DNA of 64,000 nt from Sphingomonas sp. LT1P40. Its GTDB lineage: Bacteria > Pseudomonadota > Alphaproteobacteria > Sphingomonadales > Sphingomonadaceae. Numbering within the stretch: position 1 is the first letter of the stretch; each line of letters starts with the position of its first letter. The position numbers were made by a program, and so were the translations under genes. This document shows, piece by piece, positions 42,675 through 51,552 of this stretch. The notes below the pieces were generated by a model that was given only the letters and a program-made list of their open reading frames with translations, was not told the DNA's origin and made no database searches. Location of the stretch: positions 744,001 through 808,000 of the forward strand of contig NZ_JAXOJT010000001.1 in the NCBI RefSeq assembly GCF_036663835.1. The letters run 5' to 3'.

Positions 42675-44318
42675 TTAGCCGACCATGCGCTCGTCTACGT
42701 CGCCTTCCGGAACTGTCTGAACCACCGGTTGCGGCGTTACATGCTGCACCAGCAGTCGTCTCTCGGCAAGCAGTCGGCGGGCAGCCGATGTCGATAGCGG
42801 CTTGCCATAATGCCAGCCCTGCGCCTTGGCACAGCCCAGCGCCTTCAGCCTCGCCTCGATCGCCGCATCCTCGACGCCCTCGGCGGTGATGGGGAGGTTC
42901 AGGCTCTCGCCCAGCGACACGATCGCATTGACGATGGCGGCGGAGTCGGCGCTTTCGTTCAATGAGATGACGAAGCTCTTGTCGATCTTGATCCGGTCGA
43001 ACGGTAGCGCGCGAAGGTGCGCCAGCGACGAATAGCCGGTGCCGAAATCGTCGAGCGCCAGTTGTGCGCCCTGATTCTTCAGGCTGCCGACAATCGATTG
43101 CGCCAGCGCCAGATTGTCGAACAACGCGCTTTCGGTGATCTCGATTTCCAGCCGGCTGGCGGGGAAACCGGTCTCGGTCAGCACCTTGATGATCTTCTGC
43201 GCCAGCCATGCATCGCGCAGCTGCCACGGCGAGATATTGACCGACAGGCTGAGGCCGGGATCCCAGTCCCGCGCAGCGGTAAACGCCTGACGCATGATCG
43301 ACAACGACAGGTCGGCGATCATGCCGGTTTCCTCGGCGATCGGGATGAACATGTCGGGGCTTATCAGCCCGCGCGTCGGATGCTCCCAGCGCGCCAGCAC
43401 CTCGAACCCGTGAAGCTGGCCGGTCTGAAGATTGATCTGCTGCTCGAAATACGGAACGATCTCGCCGCGCGGGATCGCGGTGCGCAGGCCTGATTCCAGC
43501 TCGTTGCGGGTCTGAAGTTCGCGCTCCATCGACTGATCGAACCAGGCATAGCGGTTGCGACCGGTTTTCTTTGCGGAATACATTGCGATATCGGCGGAGC
43601 GGATCAGCGCGTCGATGCTCTGGCAGTCGAAGTCGGAACGGGCGATGCCGACCGAGCAACTGATATGCAGCCGGAGCCCTTCGACATCGAACGGCTGCGC
43701 GATGCGCGCGACCAGCTTTTCCGCGATCCGCTCGATCATCGCGGGCTGATCGGGATCGAACAGGAACCCGCATGCGAATTCGTCTCCGCCGAGTCGGGCG
43801 GTGAGGGCGATTGGTGGCATTGCGGCGGCAATCTCGCCGGCCACCGCGCGCAACAGCGCGTCGCCGACGGCATGGCCGTGCATGTCGTTGATCGTCTTGA
43901 AATGATCGAGGTCGATAATCATCAGCGCCATCGCCTTGCGTCGGCGCTGGGCGCGCACGAACATCGCGGCACCTTCTTCGGCCAGGCTGCGGCGGTTGAG
44001 AAAGCCGGTCAGCGGATCGCGGCTGGCGAGCATATGCGCGCGTTCCTCCGCCGCCGCGCGCACCCGCACCTCATCCGACAGTGCACGATGCCGCCTCCAG
44101 CCGAACAGGATCAGCGCGACGTTGAGCAGCAGCGCGACAACCAATGTGCGGTCGGCGGGCTCACCGCCCTCAAAATAATGCTGGAGTGTTTTCGACAGCA
44201 CCGAACTGCCGGTGCCAACGAACATCAGGATCGCGGCGACGCTGATCGCGCCCGTTATCAGGTCGCCGCCCGCCGCGCCGCGACTTGTTTCATGCTCGTG
44301 TTCGACGTCCAGCGCCAT
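42675..44318 (-). CDS. GGDEF-EAL bifunctional cyclic-di-GMP protein
   Basis: A 547-aa inner-membrane protein with two helices (about residues 20-42 and 57-75), a GGDEF domain with intact GGDEF near residue 177, and an EAL domain with EVLARWEHP, NISPWQL, EITES, DDFGTGYSSL, KIDKSFV and EGVED. Both cyclase and phosphodiesterase sites look complete; the RxxD inhibitory site before GGDEF is missing (PPIA there). The ATG at 44318 is chosen because GGGGAG lies about 11 nt upstream; a TTG 27 nt earlier is weaker. Confidence 0.92.
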   Translation of the reverse strand: MALDVEHEHETSRGAAGGDLITGAISVAAILMFVGTGSSVLSKTLQHYFEGGEPADRTLVVALLLNVALILFGWRRHRALSDEVRVRAAAEERAHMLASRDPLTGFLNRRSLAEEGAAMFVRAQRRRKAMALMIIDLDHFKTINDMHGHAVGDALLRAVAGEIAAAMPPIALTARLGGDEFACGFLFDPDQPAMIERIAEKLVARIAQPFDVEGLRLHISCSVGIARSDFDCQSIDALIRSADIAMYSAKKTGRNRYAWFDQSMERELQTRNELESGLRTAIPRGEIVPYFEQQINLQTGQLHGFEVLARWEHPTRGLISPDMFIPIAEETGMIADLSLSIMRQAFTAARDWDPGLSLSVNISPWQLRDAWLAQKIIKVLTETGFPASRLEIEITESALFDNLALAQSIVGSLKNQGAQLALDDFGTGYSSLAHLRALPFDRIKIDKSFVISLNESADSAAIVNAIVSLGESLNLPITAEGVEDAAIEARLKALGCAKAQGWHYGKPLSTSAARRLLAERRLLVQHVTPQPVVQTVPEGDVDERMVG

Positions 44319-44448
44319 GCCCGAAGGCTCCCCGTTCCTGCTCAACGCGACGGTATTTCACGGGGAGGGTATAGATGGAGTTAAATCGGCGAGTGAAATA
44401 TTGCATCGGTGGCGGCAGATAACTATTATCGGCTCAAGGAGATTTCAT

Positions 44449-44715
44449 ATGGCCAGCAGCGTCGAGCTTGGAACTCGTCTGGAAGAAGTTGTGACCGATC
44501 TGGTCAAGCGTGGGCGCTATAATTCGCGAAGTGAAGTGCTGCGCGAAGGCGTGCGCATCATCCAGGAGCGTGAGGCGAAGCTGGCGGAACTGGAAGCGTC
44601 GATTCGCCGCGGGATCGAGGAAATCGAAGCCGGTGGGGGGCATGATCTGGAAGATGTCACGACGCGCCTCGTCGCGAAATACACTGACATGGCAAAGGGC
44701 CAGTCCACAACGTGA
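44449..44715 (+). CDS. ParD-family antitoxin
   Basis: An 88-aa ribbon-helix-helix antitoxin: SVELGTRLEEVVTDLVKRGR, YNSRSEVLREGVRIIQERE, then a flexible toxin-binding tail. AAGGAG 8 nt before the ATG. It binds and neutralises a ParE-type toxin and represses the operon. The toxin gene overlaps its stop (GTGA) but carries a frameshift. Confidence 0.9.
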   Translation: MASSVELGTRLEEVVTDLVKRGRYNSRSEVLREGVRIIQEREAKLAELEASIRRGIEEIEAGGGHDLEDVTTRLVAKYTDMAKGQSTT

Positions 44716-45010
44716 AAGTGGTCGTTTCGACGGACGCCGCGCGCGATCTGGAATCAATTGCGGACTACATCGCGGACGACAATCCAGCACGCGCGTGACT
44801 TTCGTCATCGAACTGGATCAAAAGGCGCAAGACCTTGTGAATTTTCCGGGTCGATTTCCACTTGTCCCCGAACTGGCCCATCTCGGCATCAGGCGGCGAG
44901 CTTATCGCGACTACCTCATCTTTTACAGAGTGACCGATCATGTGGTGATGGTCCTGCGCTATCGGCACGGCGCGCGGGATTATGTCTCACTGTTCTCGTC
45001 TGCCGAATAG
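44712..45010 (+). pseudogene. ParE/RelE-type toxin, frameshifted
   Basis: The frame from GTG 44712 gives VKVVVSTDAARDLESIADYI then ADDNPARA and stops at 44796. The rest of a normal ParE toxin (FVIELDQKAQDLVNFPGRFP ... YRDYLIFYRVTDHVVMVLRY) continues at once in another frame from 44795 to 45010. One missing base near 44790-44796 explains this. The toxin is probably inactive unless frameshifting or sequencing error intervenes; the antitoxin is intact. Confidence 0.85.
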
Positions 45011-45165
45011 CTGCCGGTTGCACCGCCGCGAATTTCCCGCTAAGCCCCCACCCGACCGTTCCCTGGAACGCGACGTAATACACCCTATGTGGTGACGCTG
45101 GCTGACGAGGTTTCGTCCGCCGGCGTGTTTTGCGTTTTGGGCCAGGGCAACATTTGGAGAAGCGT

Positions 45166-46650
45166 GTGTTCGATAGTCTGAGCGAACGGCTTGGCGGCGT
45201 ATTCGACCGTCTGAAGGGCCGTGGCGCGCTGACCGAGGCCGATGTGCGGGCCGCGATGCGCGAAGTGCGGATCGCGCTGCTTGAGGCTGACGTCGCGCTC
45301 CCCGTCGCGCGCCAGTTTGTCGAGACCGTTACCGAACAGGCGATCGGTGAGCGGGTGCTCCGCTCGGTCACGCCGGGCCAGCAAGTCGTCAAGATCGTCA
45401 ACGACGCGCTGATCGAAATGCTCGGCCCGGACACGGCCGAACTCGAACTCGGTGTTACCCCGCCCGCTGTCATCATGCTCGTCGGTCTTCAGGGCTCGGG
45501 CAAGACCACGACGACCGCGAAGCTTGCCAAGCTGCTGAAGAAGCAGGGCAAGAAGGTCATCATGGCGTCGCTCGACGTCAATCGCCCCGCTGCGCAGGAA
45601 CAGCTCGCGATCCTCGGCACGCAGACCGAAGTCGTGACCTTGCCGATCGTCGCCGGACAACAGCCGGTCGATATCGCGCGTCGCTCGCTTCAGGCCGCGA
45701 AGCTTCAGGGCTTCGACGTGCTGATGCTCGATACTGCGGGCCGCCTGCACGTCGACCAGCAGCTGATGGACGAGATGAAGGCGGTCGCCGAAATCTCGAA
45801 GCCCCAGGAAATCCTGCTCGTCGTCGATGCGCTGACCGGGCAGGACGCGGTCAATGTCGCGCAGAACTTCTCCGATCAGGTGCCGCTGACCGGCGTGATC
45901 CTGACTCGCATGGATGGCGATGCACGCGGTGGCGCGGCGCTGTCGATGCGCGCCGTCACCGGCAAGCCGATCAAGTTCGCCGGTGTCGGTGAAAAGCTCG
46001 ACGCGATCGAGCCGTTCCACCCGCAGCGCGTCGCCGGCCGCATCCTGGGCATGGGCGACGTCGTCTCGCTGGTCGAAAAGGCCGCACAGGCGATCGACGC
46101 CGAAGACGCCGAGAAAATGGCGGCGCGGCTGGCCAAGGGTCAGTTCGACATGAACGACCTGCGCGGCCAGTTGGCGCAGATGCGCAAGATGGGCGGCATC
46201 GGCGCACTCGCGGGCATGATCCCCGGCATGAAGAAGGCGCAGGCGGCGATGGCCGGCGGCGCGGTCGACGAACGCATCCTGCTGCGCATGGACGCGATGA
46301 TCACGTCGATGACGCCGAAGGAGCGCGCCAAGCCGGAACTGCTCAACGCCAAGCGCAAGATCCGCATCGCCAAGGGCAGCGGCACCAACGTTCAGGACGT
46401 GAACAAGCTGCTGAAAATGCATCAGGAAATGTCCACCGCGATGAAGCGCATCAAGAAGATGGGCGGATTGAAGGGCATGCTGGGGATGCTCGGAAAAGGC
46501 GGCATGGGTGGCCTTGGCAATGCGCTGGGCGGTCCCGGAATGGGCGACATGATGGGCAAATTAGGTGGTCCGGGCGGCGGTCTACCCGGCATGCCCGGCG
46601 GCGCGGACATTCCGCCCGATCTGGCCAAGCTTTTGAACAACAAGAAATAA
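45166..46650 (+). CDS. ffh: Ffh, signal recognition particle protein
   Basis: A 494-aa SRP54 GTPase with N domain, GTPase motifs ([44 protein letters not shown]) and a Met-rich M domain ending in a Gly/Met-rich tail that binds 4.5S RNA and signal peptides. GTG 45166 is chosen: it gives the normal start [20 protein letters not shown] and has GGAGA 7 nt upstream. It is followed by rpsP 37 nt later. Confidence 0.95.
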   Translation: MFDSLSERLGGVFDRLKGRGALTEADVRAAMREVRIALLEADVALPVARQFVETVTEQAIGERVLRSVTPGQQVVKIVNDALIEMLGPDTAELELGVTPPAVIMLVGLQGSGKTTTTAKLAKLLKKQGKKVIMASLDVNRPAAQEQLAILGTQTEVVTLPIVAGQQPVDIARRSLQAAKLQGFDVLMLDTAGRLHVDQQLMDEMKAVAEISKPQEILLVVDALTGQDAVNVAQNFSDQVPLTGVILTRMDGDARGGAALSMRAVTGKPIKFAGVGEKLDAIEPFHPQRVAGRILGMGDVVSLVEKAAQAIDAEDAEKMAARLAKGQFDMNDLRGQLAQMRKMGGIGALAGMIPGMKKAQAAMAGGAVDERILLRMDAMITSMTPKERAKPELLNAKRKIRIAKGSGTNVQDVNKLLKMHQEMSTAMKRIKKMGGLKGMLGMLGKGGMGGLGNALGGPGMGDMMGKLGGPGGGLPGMPGGADIPPDLAKLLNNKK

Positions 46651-46687
46651 TTTCAACCGTTTAGAATTAGAAGAAGGAAGAATATCA

Positions 46688-47275
46688 ATGGCACTCAGCA
46701 TGCGTCTGTCGCGTGGCGGCTCGAAGAAGCGCCCTTATTACCGCATCGTCGTTGCCGATGCGCGTAGCCCGCGCGACGGCAAATTCCTGGAGAAGATCGG
46801 CACCTACAACCCGCTGCTCGCCAAGGACGATGAGAACCGCCTGAAGCTCGACACCGATCGCGCAAAGCATTGGCTGAGCGTCGGCGCACAGCCGACCGAC
46901 CGCGTTGCCCGCTTCCTGGACGTGACCGGCGTCAAGGAGCGCACCGCCAAGAACAACCCGAACAAGGGCAAGCCCGGCGAGAAGGCCGTCGAGCGTCTGG
47001 AAGAGCGCGCCGAGAAGCAGAAGGCAGCCGATGAGGCCGCTGCAGCAGCAGCCGCCGCCCCAGCGCCTGAGCCAGAGCCGGAAGTCGTCGAAGAAGCGCC
47101 GGTTGTTGAAGAAGCACCGGCCGAGGAAGTCGCTGCAGAAGCACCCGCAGAAGCCGCACCTGAAGCGCCTGCGGAAGAAATCGCGGCCGAAGCACCTGCT
47201 GCCGAAGCGCCAGCCGAGGAAGCCGCTGCCGACGCACCGGCTGCCGAAGCCACTGAGGAAAAGGCTGAAGGCTGA
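46688..47275 (+). CDS. rpsP: Ribosomal protein S16 with long Ala/Glu-rich tail
   Basis: A 195-aa protein in which residues 1-80 are S16 ([39 protein letters not shown]). The remainder is a low-complexity tail rich in Ala, Glu and Pro ([18 protein letters not shown] repeats). Usual S16 is about 80-110 aa; tails like this occur in sphingomonads. It overlaps rimM as TGATG. Confidence 0.95.
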   Translation: MALSMRLSRGGSKKRPYYRIVVADARSPRDGKFLEKIGTYNPLLAKDDENRLKLDTDRAKHWLSVGAQPTDRVARFLDVTGVKERTAKNNPNKGKPGEKAVERLEERAEKQKAADEAAAAAAAAPAPEPEPEVVEEAPVVEEAPAEEVAAEAPAEAAPEAPAEEIAAEAPAAEAPAEEAAADAPAAEATEEKAEG

Positions 47276-47751
47276 TGCCAAGCGACACCCCCGTCACGCT
47301 TGCCGTCATCATCGGCGCGCATGGTGTGGCGGGGGAGGTCCGGCTGAAGGTCTTTGCCGAAGATCTGTCCGCGCACCGCAGCTTCAATGCCGGTGCGCTG
47401 ACGCTGAAGACGCTGCGCGATGGCTCCAACGGGGCCATCGCGCGCTTCGCCGAAATTCCAGACCGCACCGCCGCCGAAAAGATGCGTGGCACCGAACTCA
47501 CCGTGCCCCGCACCGCGCTGCCGCCGTTGGGGGAGGGGGAGTATTACCATGCCGACCTGATCGGGCTGGCGGTAATTGACGAGGCGGGCGGCGCGCTCGG
47601 TACCGTCGCCACAATCGACAATTTCGGTGCAGGCGATGTGCTTGAAATCGCCCGTCCAGACGGCAAGCGCTTCATGATCCCGATGCGCCCCGAGGCGGTG
47701 CCGCACTGGGATGACGCAAGTTTGACGGTGGCAGACGGCTGGGCGGAATAA
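47275..47751 (+). CDS. rimM: 16S rRNA processing protein RimM
   Basis: A 158-aa ribosome maturation factor: N-terminal domain with LAVIIGAHGVAGEVRLKVFA, then a PRC-barrel (EYYHADLIGLAVIDEAGG, VLEIARPDGKRFMIPM). It binds S19 and matures the 30S head. In most bacteria trmD follows; here trmD is about 4.2 kb downstream. Confidence 0.94.
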   Translation: MPSDTPVTLAVIIGAHGVAGEVRLKVFAEDLSAHRSFNAGALTLKTLRDGSNGAIARFAEIPDRTAAEKMRGTELTVPRTALPPLGEGEYYHADLIGLAVIDEAGGALGTVATIDNFGAGDVLEIARPDGKRFMIPMRPEAVPHWDDASLTVADGWAE

Positions 47752-47766
47752 CAACGACCCATTTAT

Positions 47767-47798
47767 ATAACCGAATAGATATATATCTATTCGGTTAT
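47767..47798. promoter_or_regulatory. 32-bp perfect palindrome over the arsR-like start (operator)
   Basis: Every base from 47767 to 47798 pairs with its mirror, centred between 47782 and 47783; the half-site is ATAACCGAATAGATAT. Its right end covers the first two bases of the regulator's ATG (47797). A/T-rich inverted repeats of this kind are typical ArsR-family operators, so autorepression is likely. A ribosome binding site is absent, so the mRNA may be leaderless. Confidence 0.85.
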
Positions 47799-48132
47799 GA
47801 ACGAGTCGCTCGATCTTGCCTTTGCCGCGCTGGCCGACCCCACCCGCCGCGCGATGCTTGCGCAACTGGCGAAAGGCGAGGCGACCGTTTCCCAACTCGC
47901 CGCGCCCTTTGCGCTGAGCCAACCGGCGATTTCCAAACACCTCAAGGTGCTCGAACGCGCTGGCCTGATCGAATCCGCCGCCAGCGGCCAGTCGCGCCCA
48001 CGCCGCCTGAAGCGCGAGGCGATCGCCGAACCCGCCGAATGGCTGGAGCGGTTGGGTGGCGACTGGGACGCGAAGTTCGACCGGCTCGACGCCTATCTTT
48101 CGGCATTGTCAGATGGAGAGAAGCATGACTGA
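47797..48132 (+). CDS. ArsR-family transcriptional regulator
   Basis: A 111-aa winged-helix repressor: AFAALADPTRRAMLAQLAKG, VSQLAAPFALSQPAISKHLK and a C-terminal helical tail. It lacks the metal-binding CVC motif of arsenic sensors and belongs to the SRPBCC-associated group. It overlaps the SRPBCC gene by 8 nt, so it likely controls that gene and itself through the 32-bp palindrome. Confidence 0.9.
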   Translation: MNESLDLAFAALADPTRRAMLAQLAKGEATVSQLAAPFALSQPAISKHLKVLERAGLIESAASGQSRPRRLKREAIAEPAEWLERLGGDWDAKFDRLDAYLSALSDGEKHD

Positions 48133-48625
48133 CGCCCGCATCGCGCCGGTATTCACCATCCAGCGCCGTTTCGCCGCGCCGATCGCGCGCGTGTTCGATG
48201 CCTGGGCCGATCCAGCGCAGATGGCGGTGTGGTCCGGTCCGACCGGCTCACAGGTCACCGTCCTCAGCGGCGACATTGCGCCGGGTTCGACGCTGCACTC
48301 GCACTTTCGCGCCGCCGACGGAGCGGAGATGCACACGCTGGTGCGCTATCACGATGTCGCGCGTCCGCACCGGCTAATTTATGACCAGAGCTTCGCCGAC
48401 GAAGCCGCCAACATCGTGAAAGCGCCGTTCTTCGACGTCTGGCCGCACGTCATGCGCACCGATATCGCGTTTGTGGGGGATGATGGCGGCACCCGCATCA
48501 CACTGACCTGGACGCCGGTCGATGCCACGCCGGAGGAGGAAGCGATGTTCGCCAGCATGATGGAATCAATGAAGGATGGCTGGAGAGGCAGCTTCGACAA
48601 GCTCGACGACTATCTGGCGGGCTAG
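48125..48625 (+). CDS. SRPBCC (AHSA1-like) protein
   Basis: A 166-aa protein of the START/SRPBCC fold close to AHSA1 (Hsp90 co-chaperone-like) family: FTIQRRFAAPIARVFDAWAD at the start and GWRGSFDKLDDYLAG at the end. Such proteins are commonly paired with ArsR repressors and bind hydrophobic ligands; the ligand is unknown. GGAGAG precedes the ATG at 48125 inside the arsR frame. Confidence 0.88.
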   Translation: MTDARIAPVFTIQRRFAAPIARVFDAWADPAQMAVWSGPTGSQVTVLSGDIAPGSTLHSHFRAADGAEMHTLVRYHDVARPHRLIYDQSFADEAANIVKAPFFDVWPHVMRTDIAFVGDDGGTRITLTWTPVDATPEEEAMFASMMESMKDGWRGSFDKLDDYLAG

Positions 48626-48683
48626 GGCTGCGCCGGGAGCGAAATCCCTTCCAATGTTGGAAAATCTCTGATTGCCTGTGCGG

Positions 48684-50273
48684 ATGCTGAATCAGTCCAT
48701 CCGCACAGCTTTACGCCGCCCGTTTGCGAAGGCGACAACGCGCGTGACGACCGTTAAAAACGTCAAGTATGTCAAGTGCGCGGCCTTCGCCGCATGGCTT
48801 GCGGTACCGGATTCGGCATATGCGCAGGATAAGGCCGAAACCGGTTATGTCCCGCCCACGGCGCTGGTTGAGATCGGCGATGCCTTCGCCAAATTCCGCG
48901 AGCGCACGCCCGTTCCCGGCATGGTCTATGCCGTGGTCAAGGACGGCAAGCTGGCGACGCTGTCGATGGTCGGTGTGCAGACGATCGGTGGCGCGCCGGT
49001 TCAGCTCGACACCCGCTTTCGCATCGCGTCGATGAGCAAGGCCTTTACCGCGCTCGCCATCCTGAAGCTACGCGACGACGGCAGGCTGGCGCTCGACGAT
49101 CTCGCCGAGAAACACATTCCCCAGATGCGCGGCTGGAAATATCCGACCAGCGACGCCCCGCGCATCCGCATCCGCGACCTCCTCGCCCATGTCGGCGGCT
49201 TCGTCACCGACGATCCCTGGGGCGACCGGCAACAGGTGCTGAGCGAGGCCGAGTTCACCCCCATGATCGCCGCCGGCGTCCCGTGGAGCCGAGTGGGGCA
49301 GGGTGCCCATGAATATTCCAATTTCGGCTATGCCCTGCTCGGCCGCATCGTCACCAACGCCTCGGGCAGGCCTTATCAGGCCTATATCCGCGACACGATC
49401 ATGCGTCCGCTCGACATGGCCAGCACGACCTATGACATTGCAAAGGTGCCGACGGGGAAGCTCGCCATCGGCTATCGGTGGGAGGGCGAGCAATGGGTGG
49501 AGGAGCCGTCGATGCGCGACGGCGCGTTCGGCGCGATGGGCGGCGTCATCACCACCGCACCGGATTATGCCAAGTGGTTGAGTTTCCTGCTGTCCGCATG
49601 GCCCGCCCGCGACGGGGCGGATATTGGCCCTGTGCGGCGCTCGACCGTGCGCGAAATGGCGCAGGGACTGAATTTCGTCCGCATCGCCCCGCGCAACGGT
49701 GCGGCGGCGGGCGACAAATGCGTTCACGCCATCGCCTATGGCATGGGCATGCGCGTCACGCCGGACTGCGACCTGGGCCTGACGCTCAGCCATGGCGGCG
49801 GCTATCCCGGCTATGGCAGCTTCGTCGTGCTCGCACCGGAGCGCGGTGTGGCCGCGTTTGGCTTCACCAACCGCACCTATCAGGCCCCGTCCGTCCCGGT
49901 GTGGCAAAGCTTGTGGGCGATCGCCAAGACCGACGCGATCGGCCCACGTCCGATACCGCTCAATCCGTTGCTAGGGCAGATGCAGGACGCAGCACGCGCG
50001 GCCTATTTAGCAGGCAATCTCAATCCATTGGACGGCAAGCTTGCTATGAACTTTCCGCTCGATCGTTCGTCCGAAAACTGGACGAAGGAGTTTGCGCGGA
50101 TCAAGGGGGTGGTCGGCGAATGCTCCACGGCAGAGCCGCTCGCCCCGACTGGTAACCTCTCGACCGCGTTCCGCTGGAACTGCGCGAAGGGCAAGATCGA
50201 CGGCCAGATCTTGCTCGCCCCCACCAACCCGCCGACAATCCAGGCGCTGCGTTTGTTTCCGCAGCCGGATTAG
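48684..50273 (+). CDS. Serine hydrolase (beta-lactamase class C family)
   Basis: A 529-aa exported serine hydrolase. Residues FRIASMSKAFTALAILKL hold the SxxK nucleophile, YSNFGYAL the YxN motif and SHGGGYPGYGS the HxG motif. These define class C beta-lactamase/DD-peptidase/esterase relatives. An N-terminal basic and hydrophobic stretch ending VPDSAYAQ suggests a signal peptide. The start is uncertain (ATG 48684 or GTG 48744, the latter nearer a normal signal length). The C-terminal about 180 residues are an extra domain. It converges on the next gene with overlapping stop codons. Confidence 0.85.
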   Translation: MLNQSIRTALRRPFAKATTRVTTVKNVKYVKCAAFAAWLAVPDSAYAQDKAETGYVPPTALVEIGDAFAKFRERTPVPGMVYAVVKDGKLATLSMVGVQTIGGAPVQLDTRFRIASMSKAFTALAILKLRDDGRLALDDLAEKHIPQMRGWKYPTSDAPRIRIRDLLAHVGGFVTDDPWGDRQQVLSEAEFTPMIAAGVPWSRVGQGAHEYSNFGYALLGRIVTNASGRPYQAYIRDTIMRPLDMASTTYDIAKVPTGKLAIGYRWEGEQWVEEPSMRDGAFGAMGGVITTAPDYAKWLSFLLSAWPARDGADIGPVRRSTVREMAQGLNFVRIAPRNGAAAGDKCVHAIAYGMGMRVTPDCDLGLTLSHGGGYPGYGSFVVLAPERGVAAFGFTNRTYQAPSVPVWQSLWAIAKTDAIGPRPIPLNPLLGQMQDAARAAYLAGNLNPLDGKLAMNFPLDRSSENWTKEFARIKGVVGECSTAEPLAPTGNLSTAFRWNCAKGKIDGQILLAPTNPPTIQALRLFPQPD

Positions 50274-51175
50274 CGCCGGATCGGCTGCTGCGCGTTCAAC
50301 ATGTTGCGGATCGTGGTGGCGGCAACCCCGGCCTGACCCATCGCGTTGCTGATCTGGTCCAGCCCCTTCACCACGTCGCCCGCCGCGAACAGGCCGGGGA
50401 TCGAGGTGCGCTGATGGTCGTCCACCTCCAGGCACCCGTCGTCAGTCGCCCGCGCGCCGGCTGCTACTGCCAGTTGCGACCGGATCACCGACCCCAGCGC
50501 CGGATAGAGCGTGTCGAAATCCATCCGGCCCCGCGCCGTCTCCACGACGATCCGCTCGCCCTCGATCGCATAGCCGCCACACGGCCCATCGACCCGCGCC
50601 ACCCCGGCATCGTCCAGCGCCTCAGCGCATTTGGTATCCAGCATATGCTCCGCATCCGGCGCGATCAGCGTTACATCCGCGCTATAGGCGCGCAGAAACA
50701 ACGCCTCCCGCATCCCGTGATCGCCGGTGCCGACGACCGCGATACACTTGTCGGTGACCTCATACCCGTCACAGATCGGACAGTAGCGCAGCAGCCCTCG
50801 CTGCAACGCTTCGTCATGGATGTCGTCGATACCGTCGGGCCGGTTATTGACCACCCCGGTGGCCAGCAACACGCTGCGAGCCGAAAATTCACGGCCCTGC
50901 ACATGGACAACAAAGCCATCGTCCAGCGTTTCGATCCTGGCCACAGTCGTCTGCTCCCGCATCACCCCGAACCGCGCGGCCTGCGCATGCATCGCCGCCA
51001 GCAATTCGGTGCCGCGAATCCCCTCCGGATAGCCCGCATGATTGTGCGTCCGCGGGATCAACGCCGCCCGGCTGCTGCCATTGTCGAACAGCCGGATCGA
51101 CAGGTGATAGCGCGCCAGATAGATCGCAGCGGTCAACCCCGCCGGTCCCGCGCCGATGATGATGCAATCGTCCAT
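50270..51175 (-). CDS. Thioredoxin reductase-like FAD/NAD(P) oxidoreductase
   Basis: A 301-aa flavoprotein. FAD-binding IIIGAGPAGLTAAIYLAR at the N-terminus, redox-active RYCPICDGYEV, NAD(P) site AVVGTGDHGMREA, and the C-terminal FAD motif LFAAGDVVKGLDQISNAMGQ. It resembles TrxB-like proteins more than genuine thioredoxin reductase, so the acceptor is uncertain. GGAG precedes the ATG at 51175. Confidence 0.88.
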   Translation of the reverse strand: MDDCIIIGAGPAGLTAAIYLARYHLSIRLFDNGSSRAALIPRTHNHAGYPEGIRGTELLAAMHAQAARFGVMREQTTVARIETLDDGFVVHVQGREFSARSVLLATGVVNNRPDGIDDIHDEALQRGLLRYCPICDGYEVTDKCIAVVGTGDHGMREALFLRAYSADVTLIAPDAEHMLDTKCAEALDDAGVARVDGPCGGYAIEGERIVVETARGRMDFDTLYPALGSVIRSQLAVAAGARATDDGCLEVDDHQRTSIPGLFAAGDVVKGLDQISNAMGQAGVAATTIRNMLNAQQPIRR

Positions 51176-51228
51176 TGGGGGCTCCAAATTACGAGGTACA
51201 GATGAGTTCCTTGAACTGCTTCGCAAAT

Positions 51229-51249
51229 GTATATACATCACGTATATAC
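51229..51249. promoter_or_regulatory. Probable VapB operator (two GTATATAC boxes)
   Basis: Two copies of the palindrome GTATATAC (51229-51236 and 51242-51249) lie 13 bp apart centre to centre, 12 bp before the antitoxin start. Paired short palindromes are typical of autoregulated VapBC/MazEF promoters. Confidence 0.65.
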
Positions 51250-51261
51250 TGGAGATATGAC

Positions 51262-51552
51262 ATGGGCGAGGAATATCGCGCAAAGATTTTCAAGTCGGGC
51301 AATTCATTGGCCCTGCGGTTGCCAAAGGGCCTTGGCCTGAAGGAAGGCACCGAGATGGTGTTACGCGAGGAACGACAGGGGTTTAGTATGGAGCCTGTCG
51401 AGCCGACGCCGAGGAAGATCGATATCAGCAAGTTTGCGGGTAAGGCGCCCTGGCTCAAGCCAATCCCGCCAGAATTGCGAGAGTTCGAAGAGCGTCCAAG
51501 CACAATCGCCGCGCGGGAAGCGTTGAGTGGTGGAGGCGGTGGCAAAGCGTGA
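51262..51552 (+). CDS. vapB: VapB-type antitoxin (AbrB/SpoVT fold)
   Basis: A 96-aa antitoxin with an N-terminal swapped-hairpin domain (YRAKIFKSGNSLALRLPKGL) and a C-terminal toxin-binding tail. GGAG lies 8 nt before the ATG. It overlaps the toxin gene as GTGA. It should neutralise the PIN toxin and repress transcription through the boxes upstream. Confidence 0.88.
   Translation: MGEEYRAKIFKSGNSLALRLPKGLGLKEGTEMVLREERQGFSMEPVEPTPRKIDISKFAGKAPWLKPIPPELREFEERPSTIAAREALSGGGGGKA

Noticed and set aside
45085..46422. 445-codon minus-strand frame opposite ffh
   Set aside because: It is His/Arg/Leu-rich with no domain, and the plus strand is an unmistakable SRP GTPase.
39930..46650. Search for a 4.5S (SRP) RNA gene near ftsY or ffh
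   Set aside because: No convincing tetraloop helix of the right type was seen in the intergenic gaps; the gene is probably elsewhere.
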